Shown here: piece after piece, positions 1-8,631 of the stretch
Layout of the letters: each line of letters opens with the position of its first letter
Numbering within the stretch: position 1 is the stretch's first letter
Source: Thermoactinospora rubra
GTDB taxonomy: Bacteria > Actinomycetota > Actinomycetes > Streptosporangiales > Streptosporangiaceae
Length of the DNA stretch: 64,000 bases
Direction: 5' to 3'
Assembly (NCBI RefSeq): GCF_002093975.1
Contig: NZ_KZ084335.1
Location: forward strand, 1-64,000
Program-made: the position numbers and the translations under genes
The notes under the pieces: model-generated
Database searches by the model: none
Told to the model about the DNA's origin: nothing
The model's input: the letters and a program-made list of their open reading frames with translations, nothing else

Positions 1-15
1 GCACAAACAGTAAAG

Positions 16-48
16 GGGGGGCTGCCCGGCAGGGCGGCCCCCCTTCTT
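16..48 (+). terminator. Intrinsic terminator, first of three in tandem
   Basis: A 12-bp G/C-rich stem (16-27 pairing with 32-43, one G-T pair) closes a GGCA loop and is followed by TTCTT. The T-rich side lies to the right, so it would stop rightward transcription from a gene left of the window. Confidence 0.75.
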
Positions 49-55
49 GTGTTAG

Positions 56-91
56 GGGGGCTACCCGGAGGGGTGGCCCCCTTTTTTTTTT
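56..91 (+). terminator. Intrinsic terminator, second of three in tandem
   Basis: An 11-bp stem (56-66 with 71-81) and a GGAG loop are followed directly by ten T residues. This is the strongest of the three hairpins. Its stem sequence is nearly the same as its neighbours, so the three look duplicated. Confidence 0.85.
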
Positions 92-101
92 CTGTGTGAG
101 G

Positions 102-130
102 GGGGCTGCCCAGACCGGGCGGCCCCTTTT
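102..130 (+). terminator. Intrinsic terminator, third of three in tandem
   Basis: A 10-bp stem (102-111 with 117-126) is followed by TTTT. It ends 15 bp from the stop codon of the convergent Lrp gene and would protect that gene from read-through from the left. Confidence 0.7.
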
Positions 131-144
131 GTCATTTCTGGCTT

Positions 145-609
145 TTAGCCGGTGCGGACGGCCGCGTCCAGCAGAGGCTCGATACGGTACGGGATCTGCG
201 TGGACAGCGCGATGGTGGTGTCCGTGCGCTGGACCGCCGGGGAAGCGAGAATCGCCGCGATCACGTCCTGAAGGTGATCCGTACTCCGGGCCACCACCCG
301 GCACAGCAGGTCGTGCTGCCCGCTCGTCCCATGGACCTCCAGGATCTCCGGCACTCCCCGCAGAGCCTCGACCGCCTCCGTCAGGCGTCCCTGGGCGATC
401 TGGAGCGAGACGAACGCGAGGATGGGATACCCGGCGCGGGCGGCGTCGACGGTGGGGCCGAAGTCCGCGATGATCCCCCGCGCGGTGAGCTTCTCGACCC
501 GAGCCTGGACGGTGCCACGCGCGACGCCGAGGAGGCGTGCGAGTTCCGTGAGGCCGATGCGGGGATGGGCGCGCATGGTCGTCAGGAGTCGGGTGTCGAG
601 GGCGTCCAT
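145..609 (-). CDS. Lrp/AsnC family transcriptional regulator
   Basis: 154 residues, the usual size for the family. The N-terminal helix-turn-helix (about residues 3-50, with LTELARLLGVARGTVQARV) is followed by an RAM/AsnC ligand-binding domain (about 65-145). The ATG is preceded by AGAGGTGAG, a clear ribosome site. It is divergent from the phenylalanine hydroxylase gene across a 121-bp gap, the usual layout for an Lrp protein that controls its neighbour in response to an amino acid. Inference: it senses phenylalanine or tyrosine and regulates phhA. The family call is firm; the target is a guess. Confidence 0.9.
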   Translation of the reverse strand: MDALDTRLLTTMRAHPRIGLTELARLLGVARGTVQARVEKLTARGIIADFGPTVDAARAGYPILAFVSLQIAQGRLTEAVEALRGVPEILEVHGTSGQHDLLCRVVARSTDHLQDVIAAILASPAVQRTDTTIALSTQIPYRIEPLLDAAVRTG

Positions 610-730
610 GGGCTCACCTCTGCGCGATTCGACCAGTCATTGGCGGCTTGTGCCGTGCGGAACTAAGCGTATCGACCAGGGAAACTGGGCGCTCTTGCCA
701 GGGATTCGGAGAATTGCTGTCATTTAAGGC

Positions 731-1618
731 ATGTTCGAGGAAGCGCAGTACTTCGCCCCGGTGTCTACCACCGAGGAGGGCGACGTCGTGGTCGAGCTGG
801 CCGCCTCCCACCCGGGGTTCGCCGATCCGGTGTATCGCGCCCGGCGCAACGCGATCGCTGCGCTGGCGCTGAACTACCAGCGTGGCATGCCGATCCCCGA
901 GGCCGAGTACACCGAGCAGGAGCACGGCGTCTGGGCCAGCGTGGTGCGGGAGCTGGCGGTCAAGCACCGCAAGTACGCCACGGCCGAGTACCTCGCCGCG
1001 GCCGAGCGGCTCGGGCTGCCGGAGGACAGGATCCCGCAGCTGCAGGAGGTCAGCGATCTGCTCCACCCGCTGACCGGGTTCCGGTATCTGCCCGCCGCCG
1101 GGCTGGTGCCGCTGCGCGAGTTCTACGGCGTGCTGGCCGACGGGTACTTCCACTCGACCCAGTACATCCGCCACCACTCCGTGCCGTTCTACACGCCCGA
1201 GCCCGACGTCATCCACGAGGTCATCGGGCACGCCAATGCGCTGGCGTCCGACCGGTACGCGGCGCTCTACCGGCTCGCCGGACAGGCCGCCCGGCGGGTC
1301 GAGAGCGAGGAGGCGCTGGAGTTCGTGTCCAAGGTCTTCTGGTTCACGCTCGAGTTCGGCGTGATGGCCGAGGACGGGGAGCTCAAGGCGTACGGCGCGG
1401 GCATCCTGTCCTCCTACGGGGAGATCGAGGAGTTCAGGGGGATGGACATCCGGCCGCTGGACATCGCGGCCATGGGCACCACCCAGTACGACATCACGAA
1501 ATATCAGGATGTGCTGTTCCGGGCCGAGTCGCTCGCCCACCTCGAGGACGTGGTCGGCGGCTTCTGGGCGACCTGTGACGACGACATGATCGCCAAGCTG
1601 GTGGCCGACAGGGCGTGA
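731..1618 (+). CDS. phhA: Phenylalanine 4-monooxygenase
   Basis: 295 residues, matching bacterial pterin-dependent aromatic amino-acid hydroxylases. The enzyme converts phenylalanine to tyrosine with tetrahydropterin and O2 on a mononuclear iron. The iron ligands are visible: HEVIGH gives H162 and H167, and FWFTLEFG supplies E208. The family motifs around LTGFRYLP and EPDVIHE are also present. The start is weakly supported (AAGG five bases before the ATG). It stands alone, divergent from an Lrp regulator. No pterin recycling enzyme (PhhB) is seen nearby. The family is certain; phenylalanine rather than tyrosine or tryptophan specificity is the usual assignment for bacterial proteins of this length. 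Confidence 0.9.
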   Translation: MFEEAQYFAPVSTTEEGDVVVELAASHPGFADPVYRARRNAIAALALNYQRGMPIPEAEYTEQEHGVWASVVRELAVKHRKYATAEYLAAAERLGLPEDRIPQLQEVSDLLHPLTGFRYLPAAGLVPLREFYGVLADGYFHSTQYIRHHSVPFYTPEPDVIHEVIGHANALASDRYAALYRLAGQAARRVESEEALEFVSKVFWFTLEFGVMAEDGELKAYGAGILSSYGEIEEFRGMDIRPLDIAAMGTTQYDITKYQDVLFRAESLAHLEDVVGGFWATCDDDMIAKLVADRA

Positions 1619-1630
1619 GCCGCCCCCCGG

Positions 1631-1688
1631 TCCCGCCGTCCGATCCGATCCCGCCGTTCGTTCCGGTCCCGCCGTTCGTTCCGGTCCC
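1631..1688. repeat. 18-bp tandem repeat, about three units
   Basis: Three head-to-tail copies of an 18-bp unit beginning TCCCGCCGTTCGTTCCGG (1631, 1649, 1667; the first is diverged) plus a partial fourth, just after the phhA stop. No coding role is apparent. Confidence 0.7.
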
Positions 1689-1845
1689 GCCGCTGAAGGG
1701 CTGACCTGGCCGGTCCGTTTCGCCGTACGGCGGGCCTGGCCGCCCGAACTCCGCCGTTCTCCGCCGCGTCCAAGAACCAAAGGGATGTGTTCCTGGGCGT
1801 CTCTCCTCGAAGGGTGCGCCTGCGAAAGGCGCGTTCCCTGACAAA

Positions 1846-1874
1846 GCGCCCCGCCTGAGGAAACGGCGGGGCGC
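1846..1874. terminator. Hairpin between phhA and the serine hydrolase gene
   Basis: A perfect 10-bp inverted repeat (1846-1855 with 1865-1874) around a 9-nt loop. There is no T-run, so it may be a weak terminator or a structure in the leader of the next gene. A smaller stem (GCGCC/GGCGC, about 1816-1832) lies just before it. Confidence 0.45.
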
Positions 1875-1907
1875 GACGGGGTAGTCGCGGTGGTGGGTGG
1901 TGAGAGC

Positions 1908-2915
1908 GTGGTCAGGACATCGGTGGCCAGGGTTCTCGCGGTGGGGCTGGCGACGGCCCTGGCCGCGAGCGGCTGCACCCGCTCCGGCGCACCGGGCGAC
2001 CCGGACGCCGCCGGCCGTGGCTCGCCACATGCCGGCGCCTCGCCGCACACCCCAGACAGCGTCCCACCCCACACCCCAGACAGCGTCCCACCCCACACCC
2101 CGAGCAGCGCCCCACCCCACACTCCGGCCAACGCCTCCCCCGAGCCCGCCACGATGCGGGCCACCCCCACCGCCAAGCCGGCCGCCCCGCCCGTCGACGC
2201 CCGCCGCATCACCGCGCGCCTCGACGCCTTCCTGAAGCGCCGCCCCGGTCCCGTCACCGCCATGGTCAAGGACCTCGACACCGGCCGGACGTACCGCTAC
2301 CACCCCAGACAGCGCCTGATCACCGCGAGCACCGCCAAGGTCCAGATCCTCATGGCCCTGCTCCTCAAGACCCCCTGGGCCAAGCTGAGCGACGCGACCA
2401 GGCACGACGCCGACATCATGATCCGCCACAGCGACAACGAGGCGGCCGACCGCCTGTGGACGCGCATCGGCGGGGCGCCGGGCTTCACCAAGGCGGGCAG
2501 GCGCCTGGGGCTCAAGCACACCCAGGGCGTCGCGGGCGACTGCCTCGACCTGTACTGCTGGGGCATCACCCGGACCTCGGCCGAGGACCAGATCCGCCTC
2601 ATGGCCGCGCTCGACTCACCCCGGAGCCCGCTCGCCGCGGCGGACCGCGACCAGGTCAAGCGCCTGATGACCAAGGTGATCCCCGAGCAGAGGTGGGGCG
2701 TCAGCGCCGCCGCCTGCGCAGGCGAGGAGACGGCGCTGAAGAACGGCTGGCTGAAGCGCGTGTCGACCAAGAAGTGGGCCGTCGTGAGCGTCGGCCTCAT
2801 CGCCGGGCGCTACGCCGTGGCGGTCCTCACCGAGGGCAGCGCCGAGGCCCACCACGGCATCGCCACGGTCGAGGGCGTGGCCAGGCGCATCATGTCCGGG
2901 TTCCGGACCTGCTGA
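1908..2915 (+). CDS. Lipoprotein with class A beta-lactamase-like serine hydrolase fold
   Basis: About 335 residues. A short signal peptide ends in the lipobox LAASGC, so the protein should be anchored outside the membrane. A Pro/Thr/His-rich linker follows with four copies of an eight-residue unit (HTPDSVPP type, encoded by a 24-bp repeat). The hydrolase domain shows STAK (SxxK with the acyl-enzyme Ser), HSDN (SDN motif) and KNG in place of KTG. I do not see the class A ExxLN motif, so real beta-lactamase activity is doubtful and a penicillin-binding or other esterase role is possible. GTG at 1908 is chosen because it gives a normal signal peptide; an in-frame GTG at 1890 is the alternative. 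Its 3' end overlaps the convergent regulator gene by 26 bp. Confidence 0.75.
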   Translation: MVRTSVARVLAVGLATALAASGCTRSGAPGDPDAAGRGSPHAGASPHTPDSVPPHTPDSVPPHTPSSAPPHTPANASPEPATMRATPTAKPAAPPVDARRITARLDAFLKRRPGPVTAMVKDLDTGRTYRYHPRQRLITASTAKVQILMALLLKTPWAKLSDATRHDADIMIRHSDNEAADRLWTRIGGAPGFTKAGRRLGLKHTQGVAGDCLDLYCWGITRTSAEDQIRLMAALDSPRSPLAAADRDQVKRLMTKVIPEQRWGVSAAACAGEETALKNGWLKRVSTKKWAVVSVGLIAGRYAVAVLTEGSAEAHHGIATVEGVARRIMSGFRTC

Positions 2916-3557
2916 GCCGGTAGCCGACGCCGCGCACGGTCTGGATGAGCCGGTCCTCGTCGTCGCCCAGCCGGGCCCGCAGGCGTTTGACGTGCACGGC
3001 GATGGTATTGGTGGAAGCGTTGTCCGTCGAGTGCCACACGTTGCGCATGATCTGCTCGCGCGTCACCGTGCGGTCGGCGTTGCGCATCAGGTAGTGCAGC
3101 AGCTCGAACTCGCGCAACGGCAGGTGGACGGCGCGGCCGTCGACGCGGACCTGGTGGGCGACGACGTCCAGCTCGACGCCGCCGACGCACAGCACGCGCG
3201 GCGCCGCCTGGATGAACGGCAGCAGCTCAGGCACGCGGTACGGCCTGGCCACGACCGCGGACGCCCCGGCGGCGAGCGCCTCGACGGCCTGCTCGGCGTG
3301 CCCCTCGCCGACGCCGAGCAGGACCGGTACGGCTCGCGCGAGCCGTACCGCGCGGACGAACTCCACGGCGCCGATGACCGGCAGCGTGGCCGAGACCAGC
3401 ACCACGTCGGGTTGCAGCGCCCCGGCCTGCAGCAGCGCCTGGGCGCCGTCGCTCGCGCCCACGACCGAGACGCCCTCGCGTTCCAGCTCCGTCGCCAGCT
3501 CCTTGACGACGTTCTCGTCGGGGTCGGCCGCCAGCAGGACGGGCAGCTCGGCGGCCA

Positions 3558-3558
<1 letters not shown>
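2890..3558 (-). CDS. PhoB/OmpR-type regulator with degenerate receiver domain
   Basis: 222 residues: receiver-like domain (about 5-115) and a winged-helix DNA-binding domain (about 125-218, ending IQTVRGVGYRL). The receiver has lost its chemistry. The position of the phospho-acceptor Asp, after PDVVLV, is Ser56, and the conserved KP is RP. Phosphorylation by a histidine kinase is therefore unlikely. The start codon overlaps the pstB stop by one base (TGATG), so it is the last gene of the pst operon. Inference: a phosphorylation-independent regulator of phosphate genes. It overlaps the convergent upstream gene by 26 bp at its 3' end. Confidence 0.85.
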
Positions 3559-4385
<827 letters not shown>

Positions 4386-4415
4386 GGAGATTCCTATCTC
4401 AGACAATGTGGGTCC

Positions 4416-5306
4416 TCACCACCGCTTCTGGTAGCGGTTTCTGAGCCAGATGGCGACGGAGTTCATCAGGAGCAGGATGGCCAGCAGGATCACGATCGCC
4501 GCCGCCGCGATGACGTGGAACTCGGGCCGCGACTGGGCGATCAGGTAGTAGATCTGCACGGGCAGCACCGAGAAGCTGCTGTCCAGGCCGTCGGGGTTGA
4601 AGCGGACCAGGGTCGCGGCGCCCAGCAGCATGAACGGCGCGGCCTCGCCGATCGCGCGGGACAGCGCGAGGATGGAGCCGGTCGCGATGCCGGGCACCGA
4701 GGCGGGCAGGACCTGCCGCCAGATCGTCTGCCACTGGGTGGCGCCCAGCGCCAGCGAGCCCTCGCGGATGGAGGGCGGCACGGCCTTGATGGCCTCGCGC
4801 GAGGCGATGATCACGATGGGCAGCACCAGCAGCGTCAGCGTCAGCGCGCCGGTCAGCACGGACGGGCCCAGGCCCATGGTCCTGGAGATGATGCCGAGGC
4901 CGAGGATGCCGTAGACGATCGAGGGCACCGCCGCCAGGTTGGAGATGTTCAGCTCGATCAGGCGGTTGTACCACTTGGTCTTGTCGGCGTACTCCTCCAG
5001 GTAGACCGCGGCGAGCACGCCCGTGGGCAGGGCGAACAGCGCGGTCAGGCCGACCACCCAGACCGTGCCGGTGATGCCGGACAGCACGCCGGAGCTGTCG
5101 GGCCGGCGGATGGAGGGGAAGTTCTCCCACAGCCGGGCGTCCAGGCGCGGCCAGCCGCGGTTGACCACGTACACCAGCAGGACGGCCAGGACGCCGAGCG
5201 CGATCAGCAGGCTGGCCAGCAGCATGAGGCGGAACAGGTGCTCCTTGAGCGGGCGTCCCTGTCCCGCGAGCTGTACGGCGGAGCGCGGCGTGGACAGGAC
5301 AGCCAT
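4416..5306 (-). CDS. pstA: Phosphate ABC transporter permease PstA
   Basis: 296 residues with about six membrane segments and the cytoplasmic EAA-type loop (REGSLALGATQWQTIW) that docks onto PstB. It pairs with PstC to form the phosphate channel. The start codon overlaps the pstC stop by one base, which implies translational coupling. Confidence 0.96.
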   Translation of the reverse strand: MAVLSTPRSAVQLAGQGRPLKEHLFRLMLLASLLIALGVLAVLLVYVVNRGWPRLDARLWENFPSIRRPDSSGVLSGITGTVWVVGLTALFALPTGVLAAVYLEEYADKTKWYNRLIELNISNLAAVPSIVYGILGLGIISRTMGLGPSVLTGALTLTLLVLPIVIIASREAIKAVPPSIREGSLALGATQWQTIWRQVLPASVPGIATGSILALSRAIGEAAPFMLLGAATLVRFNPDGLDSSFSVLPVQIYYLIAQSRPEFHVIAAAAIVILLAILLLMNSVAIWLRNRYQKRW

Positions 5307-6250
5307 CAGTCGTACACCTCACGGTACTTCTGCACCATCCGGGCGCTGAACCAGTTCATCGCGAAGGTCATGAGGAACAGCAGCGTCCCGACGGCGAAGA
5401 TGGTCTTGTAGCCGATCGAGCCGACCGGGTTGTCGCCCGCCCCGGCCTGGGCGATGAAGGCGGCCATGGTGGCCATCTCGTTGGCGGGGTTGAAGGTGAA
5501 GATCGACCGGGAGCCGGCCGCCACGACGACGATCATCGTCTCGCCCGCGGCCCGGGAGATCGCCAGGATGACGGCCGCGATGATGCCGGAGAACGCGGCG
5601 GGCACGACCACGCGCACCGAGGTCACCATCTTCGAGGCGCCCAGCGCGAAGGAGCCCTCCCGCAGCGAGTTGGGCACCGCCGACATGGCGTCCTCCGACA
5701 TGGACGCGACGATGGGGATGATCATCACGCCCACCATGAGCCCGGCCGCCAGGGCGTTCTTGCCCTCCAGGTTCAGGAAGGGGAACCAGTCCTTCAGCAG
5801 CGGCGTGACGAAGGTCAGCGCGAAGAAGCCGAACACGACCGTCGGCACGCCCGCGAGGACCTCCAGCACCGGCTTGAAGATCTTGCGGACGCGCGGGGTG
5901 GCGTACTCCGACAGGTAGATCGCCGAGGCCAGGCCCAGCGGCACGGCCACGACGATCGCGATGACCGTGATCTCGAGGGTCGCCACGATGATCGGCCACA
6001 CGCCGAAGCTCGGCGGGTTGAACAGCGGCCCCCAGCTGGTGGAGCCGAAGAACTCGCCGATGCTCACGGCCTGGAAGAACTCGATGGTCGGTTCGAGCAG
6101 GGCGCCGACGATCCCGATGGTCGTCGCGATGGACAGCAGCGCGGCGGCCAGCAGGAGCGCCTTGACGACCAGCTCTCCGTAACGCGGGCGCGACCGCGCC
6201 AGGGACCTTCCGTTCCCCCGCGCGGTCGCTCGGTGCTGCGCCATCATCAT
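5306..6250 (-). CDS. pstC: Phosphate ABC transporter permease PstC
   Basis: 314 residues with a charged N-terminal tail, six predicted membrane helices and the EAA loop (LREGSFALGASKMVT). It is the partner of PstA. The first codons are three consecutive ATGs overlapping the pstS stop (ATGA), so the exact start (6250, 6247 or 6244) cannot be decided from sequence. Confidence 0.96.
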   Translation of the reverse strand: MMMAQHRATARGNGRSLARSRPRYGELVVKALLLAAALLSIATTIGIVGALLEPTIEFFQAVSIGEFFGSTSWGPLFNPPSFGVWPIIVATLEITVIAIVVAVPLGLASAIYLSEYATPRVRKIFKPVLEVLAGVPTVVFGFFALTFVTPLLKDWFPFLNLEGKNALAAGLMVGVMIIPIVASMSEDAMSAVPNSLREGSFALGASKMVTSVRVVVPAAFSGIIAAVILAISRAAGETMIVVVAAGSRSIFTFNPANEMATMAAFIAQAGAGDNPVGSIGYKTIFAVGTLLFLMTFAMNWFSARMVQKYREVYD

Positions 6251-7251
6251 CCGGCCGTCTTCAGGGCGGCCACGTCGCTCTTGAGCTTGGCCTCCTGCTC
6301 GGCGTTGAGCGGGATGAACTTGGCCTCCTTGGCCAGCGTGCCGATGTTGCCGACCAGGTAGTCGAGGAAGGCGGCCACCTCGGGCCGCTTCACCGCCGTG
6401 GTCGACGGGTAGATGTACAGCGGGCGCGACAGCGGGACGTAGGTGCCGTTCTGCGCGTTCTCCACGCTCGGCGCGACGCAGCCCTTGCCCGAGTCGATCT
6501 CCAGGGCCTTGAGCTTGTCCATGTTCTCTTCGTAGTAGGTGAAGCCGAAGTACCCCAGGCCGCCCTTGGCGCCGGCGACGCCGGTGACGATGTCGTTGTC
6601 GTTCTCCGAGGGGCTGTAGTCCTTGCGGCTGGCGCCCTCCTCACCGTTGATCTCGTCGGTGAAGTAGTCGAACGTTCCGGAGTCGGTGCCGGGACCGAAC
6701 AGCTTGAGCTCCTCGGCCGGGAACTTGGGGTCGACGTCCTTCCAGGTCTTGACCTTGCCCTCGGCCGCCGGCTCCCACATCTTCTTCAGCTGCTCGACGG
6801 TCAGGCAGGTGGCCCAGGTGTTCTCCTTGGGCACGACCACGGTCAGGGCGTCGGTGGCCACGGTCAGCTCGGCGAACTTGATGCCCTTAGCCTCGCACGC
6901 GGCCTTCTCCTCGTCCTTGATCGGACGGGAGGCGTTGGAGATGTCGGTCTCGCCGGCGCAGAACTTCTCGAAGCCGCCGCCGGTGCCGGAGGTGCCGACC
7001 GGGACCTGGACCTTCGGCTGCTCCTCGCCGAACGCCTCGCTGGCCACCTGGATGAGCGGGCCGACCGTGCTGGAACCGTCGATCTTGATCTGGCCGCTCA
7101 GCTCCTGCTGCGCGCCCGCGTCGGCGGACTGGGCCGGAGCGCCGGACTGTTGGGCGGTCGAGTTCCCGCCGCCGCTGCCGCAGGCCGCCGAGAGGGAAAC
7201 GACGAGGGCGGCCGTCGCCACACCAAGGAGGCGGCGCTGTCCACTGGTCAC
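6247..7251 (-). CDS. pstS: Phosphate-binding lipoprotein PstS
   Basis: 334 residues from a GTG at 7251 preceded by AGAAGGA. The signal peptide ends in a lipobox (LSAACGSGGG), so this is the lipid-anchored extracellular phosphate receptor. Family features are GSSTVGPLI, GTSGTGGGFEKF and GTDSGTFDYF, which form the phosphate site. An open frame extends further upstream, but those codons cross the PHO box and lack a signal peptide, so I reject the longer start. First gene of pstS-pstC-pstA-pstB-regulator; no phoU or phoR-phoP is in the window. Confidence 0.97.
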   Translation of the reverse strand: MTSGQRRLLGVATAALVVSLSAACGSGGGNSTAQQSGAPAQSADAGAQQELSGQIKIDGSSTVGPLIQVASEAFGEEQPKVQVPVGTSGTGGGFEKFCAGETDISNASRPIKDEEKAACEAKGIKFAELTVATDALTVVVPKENTWATCLTVEQLKKMWEPAAEGKVKTWKDVDPKFPAEELKLFGPGTDSGTFDYFTDEINGEEGASRKDYSPSENDNDIVTGVAGAKGGLGYFGFTYYEENMDKLKALEIDSGKGCVAPSVENAQNGTYVPLSRPLYIYPSTTAVKRPEVAAFLDYLVGNIGTLAKEAKFIPLNAEQEAKLKSDVAALKTAG

Positions 7252-7310
7252 GGTATGTGTCCTTCTCCGTGTTGAGATCCCATGTTTCGTTACACACAGA
7301 CCAAACCAGT

Positions 7311-7332
7311 GGAAAGTGAACGGAAATGAAAC
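7311..7332 (-). promoter_or_regulatory. PHO box (PhoP-type operator) of the pst operon
   Basis: Two adjoining 11-bp direct repeats read on the minus strand as GTTTCATTTCC and GTTCACTTTCC. This matches the actinomycete PhoP repeat (GTTCAYY type). A weaker third unit (GTGA-C core) lies at 7333-7343. It sits 60-80 bp upstream of the pstS start, where phosphate-starvation control is expected. Confidence 0.75.
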
Positions 7333-7417
7333 GAGCTGTGACCGATGGCGGAAGAGGCGTGCGGGCTCGTGTGAATACCGCGTCAAGCTGCCCGGCCGGG
7401 TACGGCATGCTGGTCGC

Positions 7418-7882
7418 ATGACGTATCGCGTGTGCTTGGTGTGCATGGGGAACATCTGCCGCTCGCCCATGGCCGAGGTGGTGCTCCGCCGTACTCTGGC
7501 CGACCACGGGCTGGACGACGTCGTGGTGGAGAGCGCCGGGACCGGCGGCTGGCACGTCGGCGAGCCGATGGACGAGCGGGCGCTCGCGGTGCTGACCGCC
7601 CACGGGTACGACGGGTCCTCGCACCGGGCCAGGCAGTTCGCCAGGGACTGGTTCGACCGGTTCGACCTGGTGCTGGCGATGGACAGCGAGAACCTGCGGG
7701 CGCTTCGCCGTATGTCCGATAATGTGCGGCTTTTTCGATCTTTTGACCCGAATGCTCCGGAAGGGGCGGAGGTGCCGGACCCCTACTACGGCGGGCCGGA
7801 GGGCTTCGAGGAGGTGCTGCGCCAGGTGAAGGCGGCCTCGGAGGGGCTGGCCAAGTACATCGCCGAGCAGCGCCGCCCATGA
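7418..7882 (+). CDS. Low-molecular-weight protein-tyrosine-phosphatase family
   Basis: 154 residues, typical for the family. The P-loop CMGNICRS supplies the nucleophile C9 and R15, and DPYY supplies the general acid D121. Members hydrolyse phosphotyrosine, and some act on phosphorylated protein-bound sugars. The ATG is 167 bp from the divergent pstS start. The stop overlaps the start of the fructosamine-kinase gene (ATGA), so the two are co-translated. Given that partner, removal of 5-phosphate from glycated lysines is a plausible role. The family is certain; the substrate is inferred. Confidence 0.93.
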   Translation: MTYRVCLVCMGNICRSPMAEVVLRRTLADHGLDDVVVESAGTGGWHVGEPMDERALAVLTAHGYDGSSHRARQFARDWFDRFDLVLAMDSENLRALRRMSDNVRLFRSFDPNAPEGAEVPDPYYGGPEGFEEVLRQVKAASEGLAKYIAEQRRP

Positions 7883-8631
7883 GGCCGGTGGCGCACCGGC
7901 GCGAGGGCCTGCCGGACGGGCGGCGCGTCTTCGTCAAGACCGGTCCCGTTTCCCCGTTGTTCACCTCCGAGGCGGCCGGGCTGCGGTGGCTGGGCGACAT
8001 CGCGGCCACCGTCGTGGAGGCGGGCGAGGACCACATCGTCGTGGAATGGGTGGACACCGAGCCGCCCACGCCGGAGGCGGCCGAGCGCTTCGGCCGCGAC
8101 CTGGCCCGCACGCACCTGCTCGGCGCCGACGCCTTCGGCGCGCCCTGGCCGGGCTTCATCGCCGAGCTGCCCATGGACAACTCGCCGTCGCACTGCTGGC
8201 CCGAGTTCTACGCGCGCCAGCGGGTGCTCCCTTTCGTACGGCAGGCGCGGCTGCCGGCCGGCGACGTGCGGCTGATCGAGCAGGCCGTGGAGCGCTTCCC
8301 GGAGGTCGCCGGCCCCGCCGAGCCGCCCGCGAGGATCCACGGCGACCTGTGGAGCGGCAACGTGCTGTGGTCCGGCGGCCGATGCGTGCTGATCGACCCG
8401 GCCGCGCACGGCGGCCACCGGGAGACCGATCTGGCCATGCTGGCGCTGTTCGGCGCGCCGTACCTGGACCGGATCCTCGGCGCCTACGCCGAGGCGGCGC
8501 CGCTCGCGGACGGGTGGCGCGAGCGGGTGCCGCTGCACCAGCTGCACCCCCTGCTGGTGCATGTGGTGCTCTTCGGCGGCTCCTACCGCGACAGCCTGAT
8601 GAGCGCGGTCAGGAAAGTCTTGTCGCTGTGA
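7879..8631 (+). CDS. Fructosamine-3-kinase family protein (protein deglycation)
   Basis: 250 residues with an aminoglycoside-phosphotransferase-like fold. The catalytic loop HGDLWSGN and the metal-binding DPAAHGGHRETDLAM segment are both diagnostic of the fructosamine/ribulosamine kinase family. Family members phosphorylate O3 of sugars attached to lysine, which makes the adduct unstable and repairs the protein. It overlaps the upstream phosphatase gene by 4 bp, and its 3' end overlaps the convergent hisN gene by 23 bp. It is a little shorter than usual at the N terminus (about 250 against 280-300 residues), so part of the nucleotide-binding lobe is reduced. Confidence 0.88.
   Translation: MRPVAHRREGLPDGRRVFVKTGPVSPLFTSEAAGLRWLGDIAATVVEAGEDHIVVEWVDTEPPTPEAAERFGRDLARTHLLGADAFGAPWPGFIAELPMDNSPSHCWPEFYARQRVLPFVRQARLPAGDVRLIEQAVERFPEVAGPAEPPARIHGDLWSGNVLWSGGRCVLIDPAAHGGHRETDLAMLALFGAPYLDRILGAYAEAAPLADGWRERVPLHQLHPLLVHVVLFGGSYRDSLMSAVRKVLSL

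Noticed and set aside
1908..2915. A true class A beta-lactamase giving drug resistance
   Set aside because: SxxK and SDN are present but KTG is KNG and the ExxLN motif is not visible, so resistance cannot be claimed.
7252..7470. A longer pstS start with about 70 extra residues
   Set aside because: The added part crosses the PHO box and removes the signal peptide from the N terminus; the GTG at 7251 has a good ribosome site and lipobox spacing.
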